Shown here one piece after another: positions 9,351 to 18,490 of a DNA stretch of 64,000 bases. Where the stretch lies: the NCBI GenBank assembly GCA_021324045.1, contig JAJPJV010000001.1, forward strand, positions 1 through 64,000. The letters are read 5' to 3'. The stretch is from Actinomycetota bacterium. Lineage in GTDB: Bacteria; Actinomycetota; Acidimicrobiia; Acidimicrobiales; RAAP-2. Numbering within the stretch: position 1 is the first letter of the stretch; every line of letters starts with the position of its first letter. Position numbers and translations under genes: made by a program. Under the pieces are notes generated by a model. That model saw only the letters and a list, made by a program, of their open reading frames with translations. It did no database searches and was not told where the DNA came from.

Positions 9351-9690
9351 CGAGGCGAACATGTGGCGGCTCCAGCAGGCGGTGAAGATGAGTGCCTGGC
9401 ACACCCGGCGCCGGCCGCTCGACGTCGGGGACCAAGCCGAGGCGACCGAAGTCCACCTGGCATTCGGTCCCCGCGGGCGGGTCGTCCACCCGGACCGTGC
9501 TGCGTGCCCGGCGCCCGGCCCCGCAGCGCTCGACGCCGAACTGGGCAAGGGTCCGGTGCGGGACCACGATGCCCTTGCGGGTGAGCAGGATGCCGATCTT
9601 GAGCACCGTGAGCCCGTCGGTGACCCAGTCCTTGATCTCCAACTGCGCCCTCGACGGCATGTCCGGCGATCCGGCGCAGCGTGCTTGAGG
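9350..9690 (-). mobile_element. IS21-family istA transposase fragment
   Basis: Internal fragment of an IS21-type IstA transposase. The segments [31 protein letters not shown] and, after a frameshift, [15 protein letters not shown] match the conserved run leading into the DDE integrase domain. No catalytic triad, istB or terminal repeats are present. It is bordered on the left by the dead TPP enzyme. Confidence 0.65.
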
Positions 9691-9924
9691 TGCTCCTGGC
9701 AGGTCGTCGAGGCGCCAGCTCCCACACCCTTGTTCGCCCACGAACCGGCGCGGTCCAACGGCTCGGAACACCTCGAGGCCCTGGCCCGGGCCCGTCGTGG
9801 CGCCCCTGGGACGCCACATCCGCACCGAAGAGTCTCTGGGGACCTCCGATGCCGACCCCGGAGCGCTACCAGCTCCTCCCCGCCCTCGACGACGAGGCCT
9901 TCCCCGTCGTCGAGGGCGAAAGTG
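9691..9924. other. unassigned spacer between IS21 and NRAMP remnants
   Basis: GC-rich stretch with no intact gene. A short plus-strand frame starting ATG 9850 ([18 protein letters not shown]) runs into the NRAMP remnant in another frame; it is too short to assign. Confidence 0.3.
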
Positions 9925-10735
9925 GCGCCGAGCCGAGCGCATCGGCATCGCCCTCGGCCTCGCGGAGCTCGTCTTCGTCCCCGCCATGCTCCTCGCGCAC
10001 CCGAGCATCCACGCGATCGGATCGGGGCTCGTCCATCTTCCGCTGCACGACAGCTCGTACGTCCTGCTGCTCGCCGCGAACGTGGGAGCGGTGATCATGC
10101 CGTGGATGATCTTCTACCAACAGGGCGCCATGATCGACAAGGCACTGAGCCGCCGGCACATCCGCGCAGAGCGGTGGGACACCGCTGTCGGCGCCGTGCT
10201 CACCCAAGCGATCATGGTGGTCATGGTGCTCGCATTCGCGGCCACCGTCGGCCTCTCCCACCACCACGCGGTGCTCGATACGGTCGGAGAGCTTTCCTCC
10301 GCGCTACGGCCGTTCATCGGCTCGGTGGGAGCGAAGGTGCTTCTCGGCGTCGCGGTGCTCGGCGCCGCGCTCGTGGCTGCGCTCGTGGCCTCCCTGGCGG
10401 GTGCCTGGGGCATCTCGGAAGTCTTCGGATGGACCCACACCCTGAACGGGCGCCCGGACAGGCGCACCGCGAAGTTCTACGTCACCTACAGCCTTGCTCA
10501 CGTGATCGGAGCGATCGTGGTGCTGATGAGTCTCGACCTCGTGAGCCTGGTGATCGACGTCGAGGTGATGAACGCGCTGCTCTTGCCAATCGTGCTCGGG
10601 TTCCTCCTCGCGCTCGAGGCCAAGGCACTCCCTGAGGAGTACCGGATGCACGGCGTCTACCGCGTCGTCGTTACGATCCTGTGCCTCGTCGTGATCGGCT
10701 TCGGGCTCTACATGGTGCCGACGATCATCGGTTAG
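9925..10735 (+). pseudogene. N-truncated NRAMP-family metal transporter
   Basis: C-terminal portion of an NRAMP-type divalent metal transporter. About 265 recognisable residues start at [19 protein letters not shown] and include the helix [19 protein letters not shown] that corresponds to NRAMP TM6; five or six further hydrophobic helices follow to the stop. The N-terminal helices with the DPGN metal-binding motif are missing. The frame is open back to ATG 9797, but that leader is Arg/Pro-rich and unrelated to the family. Without TM1 it is unlikely to transport. It lies just beyond an IS21 remnant, consistent with truncation by insertion or deletion. Confidence 0.65.
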
Positions 10736-11154
10736 CCGCTCGGTAGCCCCGGTCCGTCATGCCGCGAGAGAGGGCGAGAAGGACCGGTCCTTGCCCGCGA
10801 GGTACGCCAGCGCTTCGGAGGATTGCGCCAGGACAGCTCGGCGAGATAGCGATTGTAGGCATCGAGCTCTTCGTCCACGAGGACCTTGTGCTCGACGACC
10901 CGCGCCTCGATGACCTCGCCCTGTGCCGCTAGCTAGCGCTGGCTCGGCCGGGTGACGCGCGGGCTCCACCACCCGGCTCGGTGTGGGTCGCCCTTCGTCC
11001 TCGTCGGCATCTGCTTGGGGCGCCGGGGCCGCGAGCGCGGGAACGCCCGGTGGCCCGCCCGCTCCCTGTGCGCTCGCGCTTGCTCGTCTCGCGTTCTCCG
11101 CGCCCTCCGCGTTGGTCGCCGTGGCGGTTGGTCCTGGCCTTCTCGGGTGATTCG
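10736..11154. other. gene-free stretch before tRNA-Ala
   Basis: GC-rich 0.4 kb without an intact gene. On the minus strand around 10800-10925 a frame reads EVIEARVVEHKVLVDEEL then DAYNRYLAEL, which looks like true coding sequence in decay, but I cannot name the family. Confidence 0.3.
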
Positions 11155-11231
11155 TGGTGGAGACGAAGGGACTCGAACCCTCGACCCCCTGCTTGCAAAG
11201 CAGGTGCTCTAGCCAACTGAGCTACGTCCCC
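11155..11231 (-). tRNA. tRNA-Ala(TGC)
   Basis: Cloverleaf on the minus strand: acceptor stem GGGGACG/CGTCTCC, D arm with AGCTCAGTTGG, anticodon stem CCTGC/GCAGG with loop TTTGCAA (anticodon TGC), and T arm with GGTTCGAGTCC. The 3' CCA is encoded (11155-11157). Confidence 0.95.
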
Positions 11232-11408
11232 AAAATAGGTGCTTACCAGGAAGTTTACCAGAATGATTCCTGCTATCCCTTCCCCGCGCCGACCAAGGGC
11301 CTCCACTCGCCCCTCAATCCCGAGCCTATTGGTCGGATCTCCACAGCGAAAGCCCTCGACAACTGAATCGCAGATCCGCTGCAATTAGCATTGTTTCCTA
11401 ATATTCCG

Positions 11409-12710
11409 ATGCTAAAGCCGATCGATCCTCTGTTAGGGCTTGGCCCATGGGGCTCAGCCATCGACACCATCCCGAGCGGCGCCCGCGAACAGGAATGGTT
11501 TCTCGAAGGTGAAGCGACACGCTACCGTCTCGTCGGCAACTACAGCTTCAACGGTCGCTGGAATGTCGAGCCGGCCGAGAAGGTCCCTTACCGTACGCGG
11601 ATCCTTGTCGAGCACCCATCCCCTGATCGCTTCAACGGGATCGTCGTGTGCATATGGAACAACGTATCGGCAGGGTTCGATGGCACGTTCGCCGGTGTCC
11701 CGGTCGCAACCATGCTTGAGGACGGCTACGCCCTCATCGGAGTCAGCGCGCAATACGTCGGAGTCCATGGCGAACGCGGACTTGTTGTAAGCGATTCAGA
11801 GCGCTATGGCGTCTTGAGCCATCCGGGCGACAATTTCTCCTATGACATCTTTACGCAGGCCGTCCGCTTCGCGGTCAAGCCTGACAATGCCGAGGGAGGT
11901 GTCCTCAACGGACTTGCAATTCGCCACGTCGTCGCGAGCGGTGCTTCTCAATCGGCAAGTCGGCTTGCAACCCTCTACAACGCCTTGCATCCCGCGCAAC
12001 TGATCGATGCCTATCACCTCCCACTGTTCTTCGGGAATGGCACCGTAGTTGACTCGACAGACGGGGAAAGAGCAGTCCCTGGTGGCTCCCCAAATTGGCC
12101 AATGCGAATGCTCCCCTACGGGATCCACGGTCTTCGTGACGATCTCGGGGTGCCCGTCTTTATCCTGAACTCCGAATCCGAGGCATACGTCACCACGGTC
12201 AGTCAGTTACCCGACTCCGAGCATCTCGTCCTCTGGGAGAACGCCGGCTCTTCTCATGTCAGCTCCACGACCGGAGAAGGCCGCTTCGGATTACCCAATA
12301 CCCGCTGCCGGGCCTCGTTTGCCCCTGCACAGCGCGCGGTCTGGCACCATCTGCGGCGATGGCTCAAGGAGGGCGTTCACCCGCCTTCTCAGCCGCGCCT
12401 CGAACGGACCGCTGATGGGAGACAACTTGCCCGCGATGAGCACGGCAACGCCCTCGGAGGCATCCGTTGGCCTCACGTTGTTGTTCCGCTCGGTACGCAC
12501 CGTGCTGAGGCACCCTCACAAGGTCGACCTGATCTCATGGGGACCACCACAGCTTTCGAACCCGAGAAGGTGCGGCGTCTCTACCCGACCCGCGAACAGT
12601 ACGAAGCACGCTTCATGGATGCCGTTGTCGACCTAGTCGCAAGCGGTGTCGTCCTGCCGGAAGACGCGTCCTCCGTCAGCGACCCTTTGGCAGCTGCCGC
12701 CTGGGGTTGA
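11409..12710 (+). CDS. alpha/beta hydrolase domain (Abhydrolase_10-like) protein
   Basis: Large single-domain hydrolase of about 433 aa. The nucleophile elbow is probably VASGASQSASRL (near residue 180), preceded by a SAQYVGVHGE segment usual for this family, with a conserved SSHVSS His segment late in the protein. Homologues sit in catabolic clusters for steroids and terpenoids, but their reactions are mostly unproven. The frame opens at TTG 11391; ATG 11409 is preferred. There is no Shine-Dalgarno, but TAATAT (11399-11404) lies just upstream, so a leaderless transcript is possible. A dehydrogenase gene follows after 80 bp. Confidence 0.75.
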   Translation: MLKPIDPLLGLGPWGSAIDTIPSGAREQEWFLEGEATRYRLVGNYSFNGRWNVEPAEKVPYRTRILVEHPSPDRFNGIVVCIWNNVSAGFDGTFAGVPVATMLEDGYALIGVSAQYVGVHGERGLVVSDSERYGVLSHPGDNFSYDIFTQAVRFAVKPDNAEGGVLNGLAIRHVVASGASQSASRLATLYNALHPAQLIDAYHLPLFFGNGTVVDSTDGERAVPGGSPNWPMRMLPYGIHGLRDDLGVPVFILNSESEAYVTTVSQLPDSEHLVLWENAGSSHVSSTTGEGRFGLPNTRCRASFAPAQRAVWHHLRRWLKEGVHPPSQPRLERTADGRQLARDEHGNALGGIRWPHVVVPLGTHRAEAPSQGRPDLMGTTTAFEPEKVRRLYPTREQYEARFMDAVVDLVASGVVLPEDASSVSDPLAAAAWG

Positions 12711-12790
12711 GCGCCGATCGTGAATACCCCTTTACAACGCTCCTGGTTCTGTATAGCGCTCCCAGTTCGACGAAAAAGGTGGAACGATAC

Positions 12791-13600
12791 ATGAAGATCG
12801 GGTTCATCGGCTTAGGCAACATGGGCACGCGCATCGTGACGCTGCTGCTAGACGCCGGTCACGAGCTGACGTTGTGGGCACGGAGACCTGCTTCGCTGGA
12901 ACCCTTCGCCGATCGCTGCACAGCCGTCAATTCGCCAGCTGAGGTCGGTGAAGCCTCCGAGCTCGTCGGCATCTGTGTGTGGGACGAGAACGATGTTGCC
13001 GAAGTCATGCTGGGCGACCACGGAGTTTTGGTTGGATTGCCAGCCGGAGGAGTCGTGGTCGTCCACAGCACCATCTCCCCAGCTGCCTGCCGCAGCCTCT
13101 ACGACGAAGCCGCGCGCACCGGAGCTCACCTCATCGACGCGCCGGTGAGCGTGGGTGCCAACGTCCCAAAACTGCTTGTGATGGTTGGAGGAGAAACCGA
13201 GACCGTCGAGCGCTCCCGCCTTGTGCTGGAGTCCTTCGGCGACCCTGTCGTCCACCTGGGGCCAGTTGGCAGTGGCCAGATCGCCAAGCTCATCAACAAC
13301 ACCCTTTTGGCAGCAACTATTGGCATCGCCGATGATGCGATCGACCTTGGAGCCCGGCTCGGTCTGGATCCGGCTGCCCTGCTCGCCGTCCTTTCCTCGG
13401 CGTCGGCCCGGGGAACGTGGAGCTCACTCCTTGCGCCCCGGATCATCGGGGGCGACTCAGCGCCAGGAGGGCGCACGCACGAGTGGGCAACAAAAGATGT
13501 CGGCCTTACGACGAGCCTCGCGGCACAGGCAAATGTCTCTGCGGGCCGCGACGTTTTGCGGATGGCCCAACGTGGGTCCCACGTTCTCGAATCAGCCTAG
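12791..13600 (+). CDS. 3-hydroxyisobutyrate dehydrogenase-like (beta-hydroxyacid dehydrogenase)
   Basis: NAD(P)-dependent beta-hydroxyacid dehydrogenase, 269 aa, typical length about 290. The dinucleotide-binding motif IGFIGLGNMGTRI is at the N-terminus, the substrate loop is LIDAPVSVG, and the catalytic Lys is in GSGQIAKLINN. ATG 12791 follows AAGGTGG at normal spacing; the longer open frame upstream is unlikely. It lies 80 bp after the hydrolase on the same strand and may share its transcript. Substrates in this family range from 3-hydroxyisobutyrate to tartronate semialdehyde. Confidence 0.85.
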   Translation: MKIGFIGLGNMGTRIVTLLLDAGHELTLWARRPASLEPFADRCTAVNSPAEVGEASELVGICVWDENDVAEVMLGDHGVLVGLPAGGVVVVHSTISPAACRSLYDEAARTGAHLIDAPVSVGANVPKLLVMVGGETETVERSRLVLESFGDPVVHLGPVGSGQIAKLINNTLLAATIGIADDAIDLGARLGLDPAALLAVLSSASARGTWSSLLAPRIIGGDSAPGGRTHEWATKDVGLTTSLAAQANVSAGRDVLRMAQRGSHVLESA

Positions 13601-13707
13601 ACCACTCGAAGGCAGCTGTTCCTCGAACCGATAGGCATGCGGCCGCAGAGAACCGTTCGTGGCTCATGCCATCGTGGCCTGACCTGAGCGCGTTCGGGCA
13701 GCAGGCG

Positions 13708-14070
13708 TTAGCCGCCTACCGCGTGCCGACGCAACTCGTCGATCCCGACCCACTCGAGGGCGGCCACATGGGTCGCCTCGAGTACCACCGGCGGTGCCAC
13801 GCCCGCCTCGAGGGCTTCCTTCCATCGCGAGACACAAATGCACCAGCGATCACCGGGGTGCAGCCCCGGAAAGCCCAACTCTGGCCGTGCGGTCACAAGA
13901 TCATTCCCCTGTGCCCGCGAGAAGGCAAGGAACTCCGAGGTCATCGAGGCACACACCACATGCAAGCCCAAATCGTCGGCACCAGTGTTGCAACACCCAT
14001 CGCGGTAGAAACCAGTCAGCGGTTCGGTTCCACACGGTTCGAGATCGCCACCAAGAACATTTTGTGCCAT
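13708..14070 (-). CDS. DUF2237 family protein
   Basis: 120 aa protein matching the DUF2237 pattern: NVLGGDLEPCGTEPLTGFYR, then DGCCNTGADDLGLHVVCA, FLAFSRAQGNDL, and the end PPVVLEATH. The family is conserved, Cys/His-containing and of unknown function. ATG 14070 is where family members begin; the frame is open further upstream but that part runs antisense through tRNA-Ile into an IS fragment and cannot be coding. It sits alone between the dehydrogenase and tRNA-Ile. Confidence 0.85.
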   Translation of the reverse strand: MAQNVLGGDLEPCGTEPLTGFYRDGCCNTGADDLGLHVVCASMTSEFLAFSRAQGNDLVTARPELGFPGLHPGDRWCICVSRWKEALEAGVAPPVVLEATHVAALEWVGIDELRRHAVGG

Positions 14071-14145
14071 TGGCCAATTGCAGCACCCCGGGAGCACCCA
14101 CGGAAAATGGGCAGCACCGTGCTGAGGTAGCCTGGCCAGCTCGAC

Positions 14146-14219
14146 GGGGCTATAGCTCAGCCGGTTAGAGCGCAGCACTGATAATGCTGAGGTCGCTGGT
14201 TCGATTCCAGCTAGCCCCA
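14146..14219 (+). tRNA. tRNA-Ile(GAT)
   Basis: Cloverleaf on the plus strand: acceptor GGGGCTA/TAGCCCC, D arm AGCTCAGCCGG, anticodon stem CAGCA/TGCTG with loop CTGATAA (anticodon GAT), and T arm GGTTCGATTCC. CCA is not encoded. It stands directly beside the IS256/IS110 remnants, 0.1 kb away. Confidence 0.96.
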
Positions 14220-14299
14220 CCGCAAAAGTCCTCGTCAAGGGCGTAGTTGGCCGATGTGGAGCTGGGGCCGATCCGCTTTCGCCCCCACGAACGGGAGCG

Positions 14300-14640
14300 G
14301 AATCGGGGTCAAGTCCACGCACGTGGTGTAAGACGAGAGCGGGTCGGTTCGGGAAGATCCCAACCACCCCGGTCCGGCGACGGAGCTCCGTGTTGAGCCG
14401 CTCCTGGGTGTTGTTGCTCCAGATCGAGCGCCAGTGCTCGACGGAGAAGGTGCCGAAGGCCAACCGGTCCGCCCCGGCGTCGCGGCAAAACTCGGCTGCC
14501 GCGGGGAACTGGGCCTCGAGCTGGTCGACGACCCGGGTGAACTGGGCCCGAAAGATCGGCGTCGGAGTGGGCGAAGAGCGTCCGCACGGGGGTCGCCACC
14601 ATGGCCTGGGCGGCCTTGGGCACAGCAGGTTTTCCATGGC
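14300..14640 (-). mobile_element. IS256-family element, 3' part of transposase
   Basis: C-terminal part of a mutator-type (IS256) transposase. In one frame AQFTRVVDQLEAQFP, AFGTFSVEHWRSIWSNNT and QERLNTELRRRTGVVGIF match the conserved end of the DDE domain, including the catalytic Glu region; in another frame VPKAAQAMVATPVRT precedes it. It is the downstream half of the copy whose N-terminal half lies beyond the inserted IS110 (15972-16746). Confidence 0.75.
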
Positions 14641-15971
14641 GTCGGACTCCCAATGTCAACCCCCAGTTTTCTGACGGTGGGACGGGGCGGCCGATCGCCG
14701 CGACGAGAGGGGCCACTGGCAGAGAGCGGCTGTCGATGCCCGGACGGGCCGGTCATGCGGACCGGTGTATGGCCGTGCTGGAGGGCGTGCCGTCTTGCCA
14801 GCAGCGCCACAGGACCCGCGCCCAGGAGGCTCCCATGCAACAAAGCGTCGCGATGGGTGTGCTGACCCCGGTCGAGGGCGGCGAGGTAGCGGGCTCGGCT
14901 GGGAGGGTCGAGCCGTTTGAGGGTAGAGGACCACCAGTTGAAGGTGTCCCGCCGGCGGGAGTTGCACGCTCGCCGGAATCGGACTCGGGTTGTTCTCCCC
15001 GATACCAGCGTGACCGGTGCCAGGCCGGCCTCGGCGAGGAGGGCCTCGACGGTTAGGAACCGGGCGCGGTCTTCACTGATCTCGGCCAGCACCGCGGTGG
15101 CGGTCGAACACGGCAGCGATCCGCTGGTCGAACGCTTTGAGTTGTCGTTGAGCAACTCGAGATGATCGACCATTCGCAGCGCCGTCCAGGCGTCGCCAGC
15201 TGTCGTTGCCACGCTGGCCGACATCTGCCCCGGAGCGGAGACGGTCGGCCACACCGTCGCCGGCATCCCTCTGTTGTAGCCGTGACGCTCGATGAACCGT
15301 TGCCTGCGGGCTTCCCCGACTCGGCTTGCAGCCTCGGGGGTGGGGTCGTCCCGGATGCAAGCGAGGGTGATGGCCCGCTCAACAGCGGAGCACATGCGGG
15401 CTGGGCCGGGGTGATAGCCGTCGAGCGTCGCTCGCAGCTGGGCCTCGACAGGCTGCTGTGTCTCGAGCATCCGTCGACGGTCACAAAGCAGCACCCTCAG
15501 CTCGCCCAACCAACGGAGCCGACATCGCCCGCAGCGGACGCCAGCGAGCGATCTCTTGGCGGAGCGTGTCGGTCAGGACGAACGCGTCGAAGCGGTCGTC
15601 TTTGCGGACCACTGCCTGGTAGCGCTCCCGGGCTCAAGCTGAGACTTTCGGTCCGACCAAGAACACCAAGTAGCCGGCGGTGAGCAGCCGTTCGCGAGCA
15701 TGCCGTCGCTGCGCTCGATGGCCACCGGGACGTCCGCTCCGCCGTAGCGGTCCAGTTCGCTGACCAGCTCGTCGAGATCGGCCCGGTCGTGAGGGAACGG
15801 ACGGTTGGTCACCACCTCCCCCAAGTCGTCGACGACGGCGAGCTGGTGGCGATGGCCGCCCCAGTCGATACCGGCGAACATGACAGTCTCCCAATGGCCA
15901 ATGACAAGCCCCCCACCGACGGGACCGTCCCGTCGCAACGATGCTGGTGAGACCACCACCCCGTCTGGTGG
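14641..15971 (-). mobile_element. IS110-family element with broken transposase
   Basis: Minus-strand IS110-type element. The transposase starts ATG 15881 with the DEDD_Tnp_IS110 domain (MFAGIDWGGHRHQLAVVDD, AIERSDGML). Later parts in other frames give LRVLLCDRRRMLETQQPVEA and the Transposase_20 signature LLAEAGLAPVTLVSGRTTRV followed by RFRRACNSR. Several frameshifts make it inactive. It splits the IS256 transposase: the upstream half reads WQRSSVHY and the downstream half resumes at ENLLC, which are adjacent in intact IS256 proteins. Exact termini are estimated from that break. Confidence 0.75.
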
Positions 15972-16746
15972 ATAGTGCACTGATGACCGTTGCCAGCCAG
16001 CACCGGGCAGAACCGCCGCGACGGCGTTCTTCAGGCCCGCATGGGCGTCGAAGACAACGAGGACGGCCCCCCGGAGCGACCAATCCCCGCAAGAAGGCCA
16101 TCCAGCCCGTCCGTCCTCGGCCATGAACACCTCGAGCCCGAGCACCGCACGGTGCCCGTCGGCGTTCACGTCGGTGGCGACCACGGTCGCCACCGACACC
16201 ACCTTGCCGCCCTCTCGGACACTTGTGGAACAGGGCGTCCCTCCACCCCTCGGTGTAGGCGCCTATGTCGAGGGGGCGGTTGCGGAGCCCGGCCACTTTG
16301 GCGTCGAGGTTCTTCGCCAGCTCGAAGACCTGGAACTTGGACCTGCTCTCGATGCCCATGGAGCGAACTAGGTCGTCGACCCCCGGGTGGAGACCCCCTC
16401 GAGGAGGCCTGGCAGACGATTGAGACGAGCGCCTGCCCGGCACGCCTCCGGGACTCGAGAGACTCGTCAGTAAGAGCCCTTCTTGAGCTTTGGGATCGCA
16501 AGCGTGATCGTGCCGGCACGGGTGTCTCTGCGCCGGTCCCGGTGGCCGTTCCAGGAGTTCACCTGAGCCTCGGTCCGCTCCCCATCGCCAGCGTTGCTGA
16601 CCACGTCGACCTCGGCGTCCATCAGCAGCTCGGCTGCCATCTTCACCATCTCCCCAAGCAGGTCGGATCCCGCAGGGCTGTTGAGGTCCTTGCGCACGAG
16701 GCCAGGGTCCGCTTACCACCGCTTCCTGTGTCGCGAAGGGGGACAC
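15972..16746 (-). mobile_element. IS256-family element, 5' part of transposase
   Basis: N-terminal half of the mutator-type transposase interrupted by IS110. Visible in shifting frames: RKDLNSPAGSDLLGEMVKMA, AELLMDAEVDVV, TITLAIPKLKKGSY, VDDLVRSMGIESRSK, FELAKNLDAKVAGLRNRPLD, and VFDAHAGLKNAVAAVLPGAG leading to the break. At least two frameshifts. The reading starts near GTG 16746 (PFATQEAVV). The terminal inverted repeats were not resolved. Confidence 0.75.
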
Positions 16747-16940
16747 ACTCCCTCCGGGACCGCCGCAACGTGCTCATCTCCTCGGCGATCTCGTGGCCGG
16801 GTAGCCCCCCTCGCGGACCTCAGGATCTCGACCGGCTCCGAGGGCCAACCCGGCCACCACAACCCCCTTCGCTCGATGCCGAGCTTCAGCATCCCTCCCG
16901 GTTGCCAAGGGGGCCTTCGGGACGTCCCTGGCAGAACACC

Positions 16941-17426
16941 TCATCCGAGACTGGTCCGGTCGATCCCGACGACCTCCCCGGGGTCTCTGTGCTCCACGGA
17001 ATCAACCCTGAGGCGAGTAAGCCGCGCTTCTGAGATACGCCACCGACCGTCAGGGCAGCGAACGTAGCGCTCGTGGTAGTGCCCAAAGCCCTGCCAGGCA
17101 CCACCACGACCAGGATCGTCGACCCAATCGAACATCGCCCAGATCCCTGTCGCCGTATCCCCGCCGGTGAACTCGATCTCGGGCATGTGACCATGATGGA
17201 CGGTGACCTTGTCCGGATCTGCTGCTCTGAGATACGCCACGAGGGCATCGGGGCTCTCGAAGGTTGCCACTTCCGACCTTGGGGTCGACGATCTTTCGAT
17301 GTAGATCTTCATGTCATCAGTGAACAGATCTCGAAACTCATCCCATTGCTTCGTATCCATGAGTCGGAAATACCGAGCCTTGAGCTTTTGGATCTCGTAG
17401 AGATCTGAGAGCTGGCGCAGGTTCAT
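16941..17426 (-). CDS. SnoaL-like (NTF2-fold) protein
   Basis: 161 aa protein of the SnoaL/NTF2-like superfamily. The start MNLRQLSDLYEIQKLKARYF with RLMDTKQWDEFRDLFTDD is the typical helical entry; HYHERYVRCPDGRWRISEAR is the typical last strand pair. ATG 17426 has AGGAGG 5 nt upstream. Members act as small isomerases or hydrolases, or as non-enzymatic binders, often in steroid or polyketide pathways. It is 34 bp downstream of the LLM oxidoreductase on the same strand, so probably one operon. Its end is about 0.2 kb from the IS256 remnant. Confidence 0.8.
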   Translation of the reverse strand: MNLRQLSDLYEIQKLKARYFRLMDTKQWDEFRDLFTDDMKIYIERSSTPRSEVATFESPDALVAYLRAADPDKVTVHHGHMPEIEFTGGDTATGIWAMFDWVDDPGRGGAWQGFGHYHERYVRCPDGRWRISEARLTRLRVDSVEHRDPGEVVGIDRTSLG

Positions 17427-17460
17427 TACTCCTCCTGAACGCGATCGCTCGACACCGAGG

Positions 17461-18336
17461 TCAAAGTGACGGAAGGAGTTCGGACATTGCCTCAAGCTGC
17501 TCGATGTAGTGGTCCACTGAATGGTGGACGAACCAGAGCGACATCATCGTGCCCCCCGCGGCCCGGAGCTCGGCGACCGTCGCAGCGGTGCCTTCAGGCG
17601 ACCCCGATGGATCGATCGGTTCCCTGCTGACCAGGATCACCTCCAATGGACTGGTCCGCGCCTGCCACGCTTCTGTCGCTGCGGCAGCCTCGAGCCATGA
17701 GGCCACACGGCGAGCCGAGACAGCAAAGGGGCACCAGCCATCACCGAGTTCAACGGCACGACGCAGGGACCGCCGCGTGCGACCACCGATCCACAGCGGC
17801 ACGTGTTCCTGGACGCCCCACGGGTCTACGACCATCCCGTCGAAATGAAAGAATAAGCCGTCATAGCTGGGAGTTCGCCGACCGAACGAAGCGCGAAGTG
17901 CGCGGATCGCGTCGTCGACACGCGGACCTCGACCGTCGAACGGCACCCCTAGGAGCTCGAACTCTTTCTGAAGATACCCAGCCCCGAGGCCAAGAATGAG
18001 CCGACCACCGGAGATCCGATCGAGCGTGCCAAAGCGCTTCGCTATCTCCAGCGGATGGTGGTAACCGAGCACCAAGACGGACGTTGCAAGGTGGATCCGT
18101 GCGGTGTGGCCTGCGAGATAGCCGAACGTCGAAAGAGGATCCCAATACCGTGGACCAGGTAGGTCCATCCCGTCGAGTGGAATCGCAATGTGCTCGCTAC
18201 AGGTTAGGTACTCGTAACCGAGCCGATCTGCCGCTTCTGCGATCCGACGCACGTCGAGGATCGTCCCTTGTACCTCCCAGGGCGCATGAGCTCCCGGAAC
18301 AAGCGAGAGAACCGGCGTCAGGATGCCGAACCTCAC
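17461..18336 (-). CDS. LLM-class (luciferase-like, F420-type) oxidoreductase
   Basis: Luciferase-like TIM-barrel oxidoreductase, about 291 aa. Features: VRFGILTPVL as first strand, LTCSEHIAIP, HTARIHLATSVLVLGYHHP, and LGLGAGYLQKEFELLGVPFD, all usual for the LLM class using F420 or flavin. GTG 18336 is preferred because the first barrel strand begins there; GTG 18366 is an alternative. It is divergent from the SDR gene and followed by the SnoaL-like gene, suggesting a catabolic pair. Confidence 0.85.
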   Translation of the reverse strand: MRFGILTPVLSLVPGAHAPWEVQGTILDVRRIAEAADRLGYEYLTCSEHIAIPLDGMDLPGPRYWDPLSTFGYLAGHTARIHLATSVLVLGYHHPLEIAKRFGTLDRISGGRLILGLGAGYLQKEFELLGVPFDGRGPRVDDAIRALRASFGRRTPSYDGLFFHFDGMVVDPWGVQEHVPLWIGGRTRRSLRRAVELGDGWCPFAVSARRVASWLEAAAATEAWQARTSPLEVILVSREPIDPSGSPEGTAATVAELRAAGGTMMSLWFVHHSVDHYIEQLEAMSELLPSL

Positions 18337-18490
18337 TGCAGAGAAGCCCTTTGCTGAAGTGACCACCCCACCGCACGAACCCCCTTGTCCCCCGACGGCC
18401 CCATGGGTTCGACGAGGCCGGCTGGTATGCCCAGCTCACTGTGTCCGCGACCGTACCAACTCCGACTCGACGGTGGGTTGCCAATCGAAC

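Noticed and set aside
9052-10635. A 527-codon plus-strand frame over the TPP, IS21 and NRAMP remnants.
   Set aside because: The protein is Arg/Pro-rich with no family features, and the true signals (TPP enzyme, istA, NRAMP) lie in other frames or strands.
13708-14637. One continuous 309-codon minus-strand frame from the IS256 remnant into the DUF2237 gene.
   Set aside because: It runs antisense through tRNA-Ile and joins two unrelated sequences; only the part from ATG 14070 is the DUF2237 gene.
15990-17033. A 347-codon plus-strand frame opposite the IS256 transposase.
   Set aside because: High-GC antisense shadow of the transposase and the SnoaL-like gene; no recognisable protein.
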